A stretch of DNA of 64,000 nucleotides from Zonotrichia leucophrys gambelii. Its lineage: Eukaryota > Chordata > Aves > Passeriformes > Passerellidae. Below are positions 1-10,289 of the stretch, piece after piece (position 1 is the stretch's first letter; the number at the start of each line of letters is the position of its first letter). The position numbers and the translations under genes are program-made. The stretch is taken from contig NC_088171.1 in assembly GCF_028769735.1 (NCBI RefSeq), positions 97,715,412 to 97,779,411 on the forward strand, given 5' to 3'. The notes beneath the pieces are model-generated. The model worked only from the letters and a program-made list of their open reading frames with translations. It did no database searches and was not told the origin of the DNA.

Positions 1-475
1 ATAAACTGACCATAGACACTGTTCCCCATCCCTCTGCATTGTTGGGGGAGAAGAGTTAGGAATTCTTGGAGAGAATTTGAGCCTGGAAAGAAGTAAAGAG
101 AGTGTTTTTAGATTTTGTCTTAGTTCTTGTTATCATACCTTTTTAAAATGGTAATTAATTACATTAATCTTGTCATGTAATTATAGAATTATTTGTGTTG
201 GAAGGGACCCCTAAAATGAACAGGGTGATGTTGAATAGATCAGGTTGGTCAGAGTCCTGTTCAGCCTTACCTTGGTTGTTCCTGAGAATGGGGCATTCAC
301 CACTTCCCAGGGCAACCTGTTCCAGTGTTTCACTGAGTTTTCTCCAAGACAAGACTGTTTTGCCATGACAATAACTGGTAAGGTATTGCCCTATCCTTAT
401 CTCAACCCATGAGCTTTACATAGCATTTTTTAATCTGTCCTGTAAAGGAGGAAGAGTAACAGAGTTACTTGGTAC
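1..475 (+). mobile_element. ERV LTR, 3' portion, interrupted by a CR1
   Basis: The segments 1-172 and about 335-475 read as one avian ERV LTR 3' half. The first part runs through a purine-rich stretch with GGGGGAG to an AT-rich stretch with TGGTAATTAATTACATTAAT. The second part resumes with CAAGACAAGACTGTTTTGCC and CCTTATCTCAACCCATGAG, which are characteristic of the R/U5 end of this family. The 5' half lies outside the window or is lost. The same family recurs at 31495-32195 (plus) and 35167-35855 (minus), but those copies keep the 5' half. No internal retroviral genes follow, so this is a solo or truncated LTR. The 3' boundary near 475 is approximate because the terminal CA is not clear. 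The family assignment comes from my memory of avian LTR consensus sequences; the interruption is seen directly. Confidence 0.7.
173..334 (-). mobile_element. CR1 LINE 3'-end fragment inside the LTR
   Basis: The stretch starts with a degenerate ATTATAGAATTATTTG followed by GTGTTGGAAGGGACC. It ends near GGGCAACCTGTTCCAGTGTT, in the order expected for the reverse complement of a CR1 3' UTR. The middle (GGGGCATTCACCACTTCCC) also fits. It is about 160 bp, so the element is heavily 5'-truncated, as is usual for CR1. It splits an ERV LTR into two collinear pieces and so inserted after that LTR. No target-site duplication is obvious, which is normal for CR1. Confidence 0.75.
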
Positions 476-1620
476 TGTTTCATTATAAGCATTTTTATTT
501 CTGCAAAGTAAGAGTGAGAAGTATGAGAAGATATGGGGAGCTATGGCCTAAAACACAAAAGACTGGTTGGTGTTTTCTTCTGTCTGGCAAAATGAAATAT
601 GAAGATTATTCTGTATTTTCTCCTTTTTGCCATTTATCAAATCCCTTTCCATCACACTTAGAAAATAATATTTTGTAGGTGCATACATTGCAGAGAATCA
701 TTGACACTGTGTTGAAACTAAGAGAGACAATACCACTAACATTTGCATTAAGAAGAGATATTTTTCCATTGAACTTCACATTGGATTGTGAACTGGTCTG
801 TAAAGACTAACTCCTGACTCCTGTAGCATGTATCCCAGACTATCTACTGAAAATTTCAGTACTACAGGTACGACTTGCAAGAGAATTTCCAAAGCTTTGA
901 TGTTACCCAGTACATTCAGGACAAGCTTTTCCACTTTCACTTCATTCATATTTGATAGTCTTAACCATAAGAAATAAATTCTTTCTTGGTTTCAGCAAAT
1001 GGATTTTGCCCACCAAGGTAACAGATGGGGATATTAGCATACCCAACACATAAATAGATAATGACTCATGCTTATTGTTGGCCTTTTGTCTTACATTTCA
1101 TTGCAAACACTATATGGACTATCTGACAAAACTCACAACAGCAATAGAGCTTAGAGCAGATACTTTATTTTAATTAAATCATTCTACAAAATGTTTTGCA
1201 GCCCATGTGGTGGCCTCTGCTCTTTTTCATATGCTATGGAGATAGACTTGTGTCTTTATTTCCCTATTATTCAGGTTTTAAATTAACTCCATAGTGTTAC
1301 ATTTGTTTCCTCCATTTTTTCCTGTGATTCTCAAAGTATGTGAGAGACAACAGACTGCCTGAGATAATGGATTCATCCAATCCACCAAGATCAGAGAAAA
1401 CTGCCCATGGTGAACATTCAATTCGTGCTGGTTTGAATCCTGATTTCAACTGGGAAAGATTCTGCATAAGCAAACAGCTGCTTTTTAAGGGGAAAATAAG
1501 TGCATCACTTTACATACTGATTGAGTCATTACATCTATTTCTACAATACCATAGAACTTAGTGGCATATGCACTGTTGGTTTGATGTTTTTCTCTTTTAG
1601 TCAGTTTAATTAAAACTAAA
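476..1620. other. Unique AT-rich sequence, no gene seen
   Basis: Single-copy-looking AT-rich DNA. Open frames of 69 and 73 codons (469-678 and 1340-1561, plus strand) have no recognisable domain, splice context or codon pattern, and I take them as chance. No repeat family is recognised. Confidence 0.6.
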
Positions 1621-2060
1621 TCCCCCTCTCCTCTCTCTCCTCTCCTCTCCTCTCCTCTCCTCTCCTCTCCTCTCCTCTCCTCTCCTCTCCTCTCCTCTCC
1701 TCTCCTCTCTCCTCTCCTCTCCTCTCCTCTCCTCTCCCTTCCTCTCCTCTCCTCTCCTCTCCTCTCTCCTCTCCTCTCCTCTCCTCTCCTCTCCTCTCCT
1801 CTCCTCTCCTCTCCTCTCCTCTCCTCTCCTCTCCTCTCCTCTCCTCTCCTCTCCTCTCCTCTCCTCTCCTCTCCTCTCCTCTCCTCTCCTCCCTCCTCTC
1901 CTCTCCTCTCCTCCCTCTCCTCTCCTCCCCTTCCCCTTCCCCTCTCCCCTTCCCCTTCCCCTTCCCTTTCCCTTCCCTTTCCTCCCCTTCCCCTTCCCCT
2001 TCCCCTTCCCCTTCCCCTTCCCCTTCCCCTTCCCCTTCCCCTTCCCCTTCCCCTTTTTTC
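1621..2060 (+). repeat. Long polypyrimidine minisatellite (TCTCC)n then (CTTCCC)n
   Basis: About 440 bp in which the plus strand contains only C and T. The first roughly 300 bp are pentamers CTCTC/TCTCC with occasional slips (for example near 1734-1745 and 1890-1925). The remainder, to 2059, is mostly the hexamer CTTCCC, ending in a run of six T. The tract begins abruptly after AAACTAAATCC. Mirror symmetry and strict strand asymmetry make it a strong candidate for triplex (H-DNA) formation. The long minus-strand frames over it (up to 208 codons, ERRGE and GEGEGE repeats) are translation artefacts. Confidence 0.97.
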
Positions 2061-2389
2061 AACTGACATTTTTTTAAGTCTGTTTCATAAGTCATATTTG
2101 TCAGTGTATTTTTGAAGACTGTGAAAAATCCCTTGGCAAAGGCCTGCAGAATCTGTTGGATAACACTCTGTCTCAGAATAAATGTTCTGATGTCTCTCCT
2201 AATGTATACTGATGGTGATGTACTTAAAATTTTATGTTTCAACTCATAGCTCTGGATGGTACAAATTTGTGGCAGGTGTCATGATACATAATTGCCTTTC
2301 ACTAGTGTTCTGTATTATGGGCATTAGCTTAGCTTATGCTATTACTTCATAGGTGATAACAGAGCCCCTACATTTCTAATTAACTCCTG
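2061..2389. other. Unique AT-rich sequence, nothing recognised
   Basis: Unique-looking sequence between the pyrimidine tract and a motif-dense block. No repeat family or gene is recognised. Confidence 0.5.
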
Positions 2390-2640
2390 GACTCTGAACT
2401 GCAGTCATTACCGAAGCAGCAGAATGGAAACGACTGGTGACAGACAACAGGCATTTCCTGACCAGGTTCTGGCTCTCTGTTGCACTCCTGTTGTCATGCT
2501 CTGCTGGAGCAAGGATTTGGGAGCAGTGTCAACAGTGATGGCCTGTTCTAGTTAATTGCAGCTGCTGCAAAACTGGTTGAGTATGGAAGAGTTCGGGGAG
2601 CACTCCGAGTTTCAACTCAGAATGTTTTTTTAAGCACAAC
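2390..2640. other. Motif-dense unique block, possible conserved non-coding element
   Basis: This block has a more balanced composition than its surroundings, retains CpGs (ATTACCGAAGCAG, AAACGACTGG, GTTCGGGG) and contains AGTTAATTGCAGCTGCTGC, which joins a homeodomain-like core to an E-box. That texture is typical of conserved regulatory DNA but is not proof. No open frame of interest crosses it. Confidence 0.2.
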
Positions 2641-5600
2641 TTGGGAACATTCTATAAAACAGAGAAGCAAATAGAAGCTGAAAATCTCATTAAGTTTGAA
2701 AGACGGAATTGGAAACTGTCTGCTAACTCCTGAATTGTTGTGTGGCCAGAATTTCTTACTGCAAGCTGGTATGGATGTTTCTATGAGACTGGATGAGCAG
2801 CTCCTGCTCCATGACTTTTTGAACAGAACAGATAAGACAAAGCATTTATGGAAAGGATTAAAAGTTCTTCTCAACTTTCTTCTGAAAATGGATAGCATAC
2901 TAGGGAGAGTGGGAGGAAAGGAAGAACCCTGAAATTGCCAGTTGATTATGTTAATACCCTTAATACCATGGACATATTTTCTCAAAGAGGGTTAAACTTT
3001 AAAAAATTGGTTTACATTTGTACTCAGTCTTTACATTGATCTCAGTGTGAAGTTTTGAATGCTCAGCAGGCATGTAGCTCTGAATTTAGTGGTCTGAATT
3101 TGAGTGTAAATGTGGCACTTTTGTCCTTTATTTTTATCTCAGCTTTTGCTCCATTTGACTCCAATTTTAACATTTATGTCCTTTCATTTCATCCATTTAT
3201 GATCAGTTAGAGCTTTCAAGCCCCCAACTTTAATGAAGAACTCTGAAACCTTGGTCTGTGATATTCATAAACATTTCTTCATCTTGTTCCATTTTTCACT
3301 CACAGTACACAGCATGAGAATACAAAAATCTACAAGGTAGAAAGAGTCAATAATACCTAGCTGCAAAAGTGACTTTTGTTTGACAATTTTCCTGAAGACT
3401 GGAGTGATATATAAATATAAAGCAGACAAATGGGATCTACAGGGACCCCTTTAAGATCTTTATGAATATTTGAAAGGGCACCTGGAGCCATGGCTACACA
3501 GGGCAATCAATTGCTATGAATTTTTATTTCCTCAAGTACTCAAAGGGAATGACATGACAGGTATATGTATTATCAGCAAGATTCATTTCAAGAAATATGG
3601 GGCTTATTTTGATAAGACCAAGGGAGAAAAATATCATTCATAACTAATCTTCTTTACATAGATGTTGACAAAGCTTATGACTTAATTATTTGAATTATTG
3701 TAAAATTGAATGCTTCCTTTTATTTTTAGAAGCTGCATATTCTTTTTTTAATTCTAGTCCTGCTTCCTTAGAAATTTGAAAAGCAATCTCAGGAGCCTGC
3801 CTAAATGAATAATGAAAGGAAACATTTTTTTCTTTTAATAAGAATTGAAAATCAAATTAGAAGTTGGAATATTGGAGGTCTCCATCTTTCCTTTTTCTTT
3901 AGAGACTACTTTTCAAAAAATCTTCTCTTTCTGAAGGAGAAGATTTCAAACCTTTAAGCTTATATTGACAGTCATCAAGTATTTTAAAATTGCATATTAT
4001 ATCAGAAACAATTAGAAAAATATTGTGTCACTGTAAATTCCATTGTTACTGTCATTTATGTACCTCTTTTGTGATATATATATGTAATAAGTTAAACCGG
4101 AAAAATAATTATTCATGCTTGTATTAAAGCTGTAAGAAAAAGCATTGTATCCATTTAAACAAAACTATAGTACCATCTATTTCTGTTTGGTTTTTTTTTT
4201 AGAGGTCAGGTTGAAATGTTGCTCTCAACAAAGCCCAAGTTCAAATGGTGCAGAACTAACTTCAGTAAGAAAATTTAAAAAAGGAGTAGATATACTGCAG
4301 AAATAGAATACTGTACACCTGGTATAGAAATTAAGACTGTTAATTTCTACAGGTTCTGTGGTTTGCTTGTGTGGGTACACAACCAAATGCGTATATCCTA
4401 AAAGTGGTGGGTAGGCACCTTGGTTCTTCGAGATCCTAAATTCATTCTCAGAAATCCAGATATTTAATCTTCCATGACATTACTCCTGAAATTATTTGTT
4501 TAATAACAATTTGAAGGATTTGAGGCAGAATCAGTTATTTTAAGTTACTCTAAGACATATGCTCCTTAGTTTTGACATTTTTCAGTTAGCTCAAACTTTT
4601 AGGAAGAATAAAATACAAACCAGGTTGCTATTGTGTAACTTGCGCACAGTATAAAATAGTTGGTAAATTCTAAGAAGCCAGTAGGCAGGGATTAATACAT
4701 GAAATAAAATATTTGCTTGGTGATTATTCAGGGTCCTCAGGGTATAAAATTAAAAAAAAAAAAAATCAATCTGAGAGAGAACTGTTTTCTCTTTACAGTA
4801 TTTCATATCCAGAGGCCTCTGGCCATAAAAGGTATTGAATCCATTATAAGCTTGCTGGATTTCTGAAAATCATGTCACAGCTCAGTTTTTTGCCATTTCC
4901 TGAGATCAATTCCATAAGTACTAGTTCTGTAAAAGTAATTTTTTTTTTTAATGCCTAAAGCTAAAATACAAGTAATATATACACACATCAGTGATCTTTG
5001 TTTAATGAGAGAAGAAGATTTAGTTTTGTGGTTGTTTCTGAACATGGTGTACTGATGTATCAGCTTTTTTGATCTACAGATAGACATTGAAAGATTGCTG
5101 ACCTGTGTACACATGAAAACCTTGTTCAATACTCAGGTATGTGATGACTCAGAGGTCCTCCTGATTAAATAAAAAATGAACTAAAAAACCTCAATATCAA
5201 CTACAGAAACTTTTAAACACCTATTCTCCTTCCCCTGCAGGCAACAGAGCCATTTAAACAGGAACTTGGCAACCAATCTTGTTACTCAAATGTCTCCACA
5301 CTCTACTCCTTACTGTAGTTGACAGCTGTATTTGTCCTTGTTATTTTCAGATCCTTGCTTTCTGCTTCCTATTCTACATTTAGCCTGTTATTATAAACAT
5401 ATTTAACCCTCCATTTCAATTATATTGATATATGCTAATGATTCAAATAGCCATTTTGCAATTACACTGCATGGGCAGAATTTCCCTTTATGGCTTCAAT
5501 TAAATCTCATGCTATAGAGCTGAAAAAGCAATTTTCTTCAATTCAGTGTATGTAGGGGACAGCTACAGATAACAGTGATTTATGCATATTGTTCTCTGGA

Positions 5601-7553
5601 GGCTAAATGTATGTAAGATTCAGGCCTTAGGACATTGTTCTCAGTTTAGGACATGGAAAGAAAAGGGTGTTAAGGTGATTAACATAAACAGAACAAGTAA
5701 AAGTGCTAAAATTTCAAAGTTTTTGAAAGTTTGAATAGAGGCAAAAAAGATGGTCATGGTGGTCTCATCATTTAAAGTTGCTAAAACAAACCCATAGGCC
5801 CATAGACTAAAAGCAGACTTAAGATTTTTCTGCCATGGAACACTGAGGGCAAGACTAGAGACACCTTTCCAGTGCCCTTTATCTCACTGGTTTTGCTCTA
5901 GGCTCTTTGTTCTAGTTTTATGCAAGATGCCAGTGATTTACCAACCTTTCTGAATTCTCAGCATTTAATCAGTATCCTGATCCCTTCATTGCTCTGTCTT
6001 TTCTGAGAGAAGTTTTCTTAATCCCCTCTTCCAAATGAGAACATGAACAATAGAATGTTGCACTTGTATGGAGGATTTGACTAGAAGGTTCCCTGTCATA
6101 AAATATACTTGAATATAGCAGATTTTTTTTTCTTAATTTAAAACACCAATAGAATACAAAGCAATAGGGTAAAGGCATTGGAGTGACATCTTCACTACCT
6201 AAAGCCAAATCCATTGACACTTCAGAAATTAGAAATACCTCAGTAAGTATATCTGAAGTTCTCTTGAGTCATATTAAAATCTGTGATTTGCTGTAACTGA
6301 CTGAGAAACTCAGACAAAAATAGTCACAAGTATAAAAGAAGCCGTAGTGATACAGGTGAGTGATCAGTTCTCCTTGTAAGGATGATGTTCTGGCTAGAGG
6401 TAAACATGCAGAAATTTTATAAGTTGAATTCTCATACCCAAGTGCAGGTATACTAATTGAAAATTACTACATGGTCTGGTTCCTCTTTAAAAAAAAAAAT
6501 CTCAATTTTTTATAATTTTGATCTAGCTTCATTTGGTGAAGGCAGTTATCCAAAAGCCACAGTAAAATCCTTGTTGTGGGACTGTAATAACATTGCTTCT
6601 TTGTTTATTTAAGTAAGACAAAGGATCTCTACTATACAGTTGTGTAATTAAGGACATCAGTAAATAGGATCCACCTGTCTTAACAACAGGCATTCTAGAG
6701 GAAACTAGTTTAGGAGCTGAAACACAGCCAAGAGACTCAAAGGAAAAACAATACAATTAAATAAATTTGCAATCCAGAAAATATGAAGAAGAATAAATTC
6801 CACCATATTTTCAGGAAGAAGTTCCTCAAAAATGGGTAGAAATTCAGTGTACTTGCTAGTTATGCAGGTGGACTGTTTCTTACATGCATGAGGGCATAAT
6901 GTAGCATGTCTTGCCAGAATACAGAGGGGCTTTTCATTAGATTTTCCCTTGCTCATCAAGTGGACATGTCCTGTCTTTTTGTTCCACTAAACATAGAGAA
7001 ATGTTGTACTGATATGTCTGTAATACTGAGTAGTCCTGATTGGCAGGGAGATAAAGATCCTTGGATTTTTGTTTTCAGTCTGCATTTCTTTGTTGCATTT
7101 GAATGTTCCTGAGAGTGTGTCTGGTCTTTCAGGGCTTTGAAAATCCCTCTCCTGCAAATCACCAGTCTTTTCATACTGTGAAGTTTTATGCTCGGGCTCC
7201 AGGATTGTTTTCAATGTCCTTTTTTTCTCTAAAATAGTTAATGTGAATCTATGCTGTATGCGATCTGATTTTTAACAACCTCTCTGGAGTAAAGAGAGGA
7301 AAGAAAGAATTCGTTTGCCCTGCTGAGTAACCATCCTCTGCCTCTGAGTCCATTCTGTTAAAGCAGACAATCTTCTGCTGTCAGCTCTGTGCATTCCTCA
7401 TCATTCCTTCCTGGTTTTTGTCTTAAAAAAGGAGCAGCAGAGAAGAAGTGCTGCACCAGTCAGGTGCAAATGTCAGGAAGGATCTGCACCAGACCATATA
7501 TGTCAGCTCCATATAGACAAAGTCTGCAGTTCAGGAGTGTGTCTGGGTATATG

Positions 7554-7558
<5 letters not shown>
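2641..7558. other. Unique AT-rich sequence, no gene seen
   Basis: About 4.9 kb of AT-rich DNA with homopolymers (T10 at 4191-4200, A14 at 4752-4765) and no recognised transposable element. Short open frames, including a 122-codon minus-strand frame at 2617-2985 and several of 70-85 codons, look like chance: none shows a domain or flanking splice signals. A stretch near 5440-5640 (TGCTAATGATTC, GCAATTACACTGCATG) has some regulatory-like texture, but not enough for a separate call. Confidence 0.55.

Positions 7559-7596
<38 letters not shown>
7559..7596 (+). repeat. (AC)19 dinucleotide microsatellite
   Basis: Nineteen uninterrupted AC units, preceded by TATATGTATAT and followed by CCCCCC. Frames rich in TH or CV across it are artefacts. 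It is a likely length-polymorphic locus. Confidence 0.97.
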
Positions 7597-7598
<2 letters not shown>

Positions 7599-8476
7599 CC
7601 CACATTTATGCACACAAAAAGACAGGATGGTAGAAATCAAGAGCAAGAAACAGGGAAAACCCCTTAGGATCTGCACACAACAAACACAATACATCACTAA
7701 TTTCTTTACATATCCCAGCAACAGCAGCCAAGTCACTACACTGACACTATACTATGTAAACCAGTGAAGATTTAGATAATCATCACTGCAAGCATTGTTT
7801 TTTGGTTTTTTTTAAGTCCACAAAAAATGGTATTTTTGGTGTATTAATTAACACTTCTATTGTATCATTTATTTTTAGTTTATAAGTAGTCTCCAATAAA
7901 TCATTTATCCTAAGAGGAAATAATTAGTTTTGCTACAAACCATCAATTTCCATGAATAAAAGTTGACAATCTACAGAAATAATTTACAAGTCTAATGCAA
8001 GTTCTAGATTTGTTTTCTCTATCACCCTGCCCTGTTTCTGTCTTATTTACAAGCATTTTGCTTGAAATAATAAATAAACAATAGCTGAAATCTTTCATAT
8101 TAATTAGCATAAAATGGCATTAGTTATAGCAATATTTAGCAAAGCAATCTGATGCGGAGGATTAACACTGAAACTAAGACATGAATAAATACATGATAAT
8201 TGAAACCAAATTCACTAACCACACATAGGATCACATTTTTAGATAAAGGTCTTGCATTTAATATGAGACAGTATAACCCTGCTGTGTGGACTATGATAAA
8301 TTGCTTAGTGCATGTCTGCTGGGACGTGAGACGACAAGATATTATTCTTAACCCCAGAACTGTCAAACACGATTATTTCCACAGGAGCTTGACAGCACAG
8401 GCAGTGATAAAAGGAAACCTCTATAGGGAAGAGGGCAGGAAGGAGCCTAGAGCAACATTCTGCAGGTGTTTTTCAT
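7597..8476. other. Unique AT-rich sequence, no gene seen
   Basis: AT-rich DNA with scattered T and A runs and no recognised repeat. A 125-codon plus-strand frame (8200-8577) runs into the neighbouring CR1, so it cannot be a conserved gene. Confidence 0.55.
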
Positions 8477-9380
8477 TGAATCATAGAATCGTTAAAGTTG
8501 GAAAAGACCTATTGAGATCATCAACTCCAACTGTTAACACAACACTGTCAAGTCCATCACTAAAACTATGTCCCTAAGTGTCACATCTGCGTGTGTTTTG
8601 AATACCTTTGTTTCAACCACTTCCCTGGGCTGCTGGTTCCAATGTCTGACTACCCTTTAGGCATAGAAACTTTTCCTAAAACCTCCCCAGTGCAACTTTA
8701 AGGCATTTCCTCTTATCACATTGCCTATTATTTGGGAGAAGAGACAAACCCCCACCTTACTACAAACTCCTTCAGGTTACTGTAGAAAGTGATAAGGTTC
8801 CCCCTGAACCTCCTTTACTCCAAGCTAACCAACCCCAGCTTTTTCAGCTTCTCCTCAACCAGCTTGTGCTCCTGATCCCCCACCAGCTTCATTGCCCTCT
8901 GGATATGCTCCAGCACATCAGTGTCTTTCTTATAGTGAGGCACAAAAAACTGAAGACAGGATTTGAGGTATGGCCTCATCAGTGCTGAGTACAGAGGGAT
9001 AATCACTGCTCTGGCCATAGTATTGCTGAGAAGCCAGGATGCTTGGTCTTCTTGGCCACCTAGGCCCACTGCTGGGTCATGTTCAGCCCTGTCAATCAGC
9101 ATCCCAGATCCTTTCCTGCGGGGCAGCTTTCCAGCTATTCTGCCACCAGCCTGTTGTGCTGCATGGAATTGTTATGACCCAAGAACCAGACTCTGCCTGT
9201 TAAAACATGTGCAATTGACCTCAGGCCATTGATCCAGCTTGTCCAGATTCCTCTTTTGAGCCTTCCTACCCTCCAAGCAGATCAACACTTCTTCACAGTT
9301 TGCAAACTTGTTGCAGGTATCTTGATCTCCTGGTCCACATCATTGATAAAGATATTGAGCAGGGCTGACTCCAACAGTGA
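8477..9380 (-). mobile_element. CR1 LINE, 5'-truncated, old copy
   Basis: The plus strand opens with TGAATCATAGAATCG followed by GTTGGAAAAGACC, the reverse complement of a CR1 3' terminus, and continues through 3' UTR and ORF2 sequence to about 9380. The minus strand encodes the end of the CR1 reverse transcriptase, for example IIPLYSALMRPYLKSCLQF and PHYKKDTDVLEHIQ. The divergence, stops and indels indicate an old insertion. The 5' truncation point is approximate because similarity fades around CTCCAACAGTGAG. Confidence 0.93.
8815..9102 (-). pseudogene. CR1 ORF2 reverse-transcriptase C-terminal remnant
   Basis: This 95-codon open stretch corresponds to the part of CR1 ORF2 downstream of the catalytic palm. 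Residues near 30-60 read PLYSALMRPYLKSCLQFF and PHYKKDTDVLEHIQ, matching the family pattern [14 protein letters not shown]...HYKKDI. It ends at KKLGLVSLE, just short of the ORF2 C-terminus. The upstream piece with the LFNIFI-type motif lies in another frame (ALLNIFINDVDQE within the frames at 9282-9532). The gene is therefore frameshifted and lacks the endonuclease and most of the palm. It cannot mobilise itself. Confidence 0.85.
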
Positions 9381-10215
9381 GATGTGGATACATAACTTGT
9401 ATGAATGACTGTTGTCAGAAGGGGAGAAGACTGAATTTCTGTAGGACAATTCACAGACAGTTCTGCGATTTCTAGCACATAAAAACCCCTTGCATCTTTG
9501 CTGCCACATGAATCTTCATCCCCTAATTCCATTGAGACACATTCTCATTGAAAAAAAATGCAGAGCCTGTAATAATAGTGGTTTGATTTGTTCTGGGGGG
9601 GTTTTTGCTCATGGAAAACAAATTTAGAAAAAGTGGTATCAGCTACAGAAAGTGTCTTTTACTATTAACAAGCATCCTATATCTGCAAAAGTGAACAAAG
9701 AAGTAGCAAATTTATAGCAGAGCTAATACAAGAAGCCCTTACACATAGACCACTTGTGATCTCAACAGATTTGTCACTGCCAAACACCGTGTCTGGGAGG
9801 TCCCTGAGGTAGAGCTTGTCTTACAGTGGCTGCAGTTGCTCATGTTGAAACTGAGTGCACTGCTTTGCTCTTGGACGTTGAATATCGAACAGGTTCTTCA
9901 GGAGGTTTCTGCCAAGCTGGCAAAGGGGTGCTTGTGGGAGAACTGAGACTGTCCAGGCGATGGACAGGGGATGGAGGTGGTGGCAGTCTAGTCTCAGACC
10001 CATTAGCTACAATAGACCTTGAAGGACTTTGACATTCTTACTGTGTCACATATGAAATGCACACAATGTTATGGGAAGAGCGTGCACAGGCCATGTCTCT
10101 ATTGGGCTGGCTCAGCACATTTTGTCATAATACATGGGTGGGTGTCTGTTTGCTATGATCCACCCTTGAGGACAAAGTGAAACCCAGGTTCTTGTAAATA
10201 CATCCTCTGGGGTGG
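9381..10215. other. Unique sequence with a locally GC-richer block at about 9780-10220
   Basis: Up to about 9780 the sequence is AT-rich. From about 9780 to 10220 it becomes visibly richer in G and C, with short frames of 60 and 68 codons on opposite strands. I recognise neither a gene nor a repeat family. It could be a diverged mobile element, a conserved element or a chance GC patch. Confidence 0.4.
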
Positions 10216-10289
10216 ATGAGAGTGAAACAACTCAGAAGTCTTTTCAGTGTTTATGAGAGTGAAACAACACAGAAGTTATTTCAGTGTTT
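10216..10289 (+). repeat. 37-bp tandem duplication, two imperfect copies
   Basis: Two adjacent 37-bp copies begin ATGAGAGTGAAACAAC and end TTTCAGTGTTT (10216-10252 and 10253-10289), with a few substitutions between them. The following sequence (ATCAGTGGTTTTAAATAGATCAGTGTTTC) carries shorter echoes of the same words. This fits local slippage or duplication. Confidence 0.85.

Noticed and set aside
1485..2242. 194- and 208-codon minus-strand frames rich in ERRGE and GEGEGE
   Set aside because: They are translations of the (TCTCC)n/(CTTCCC)n tract; the repeat has no stop in these frames.
8200..8577. 125-codon plus-strand frame
   Set aside because: It runs from unique DNA into antisense CR1 sequence, so it cannot represent a conserved gene.
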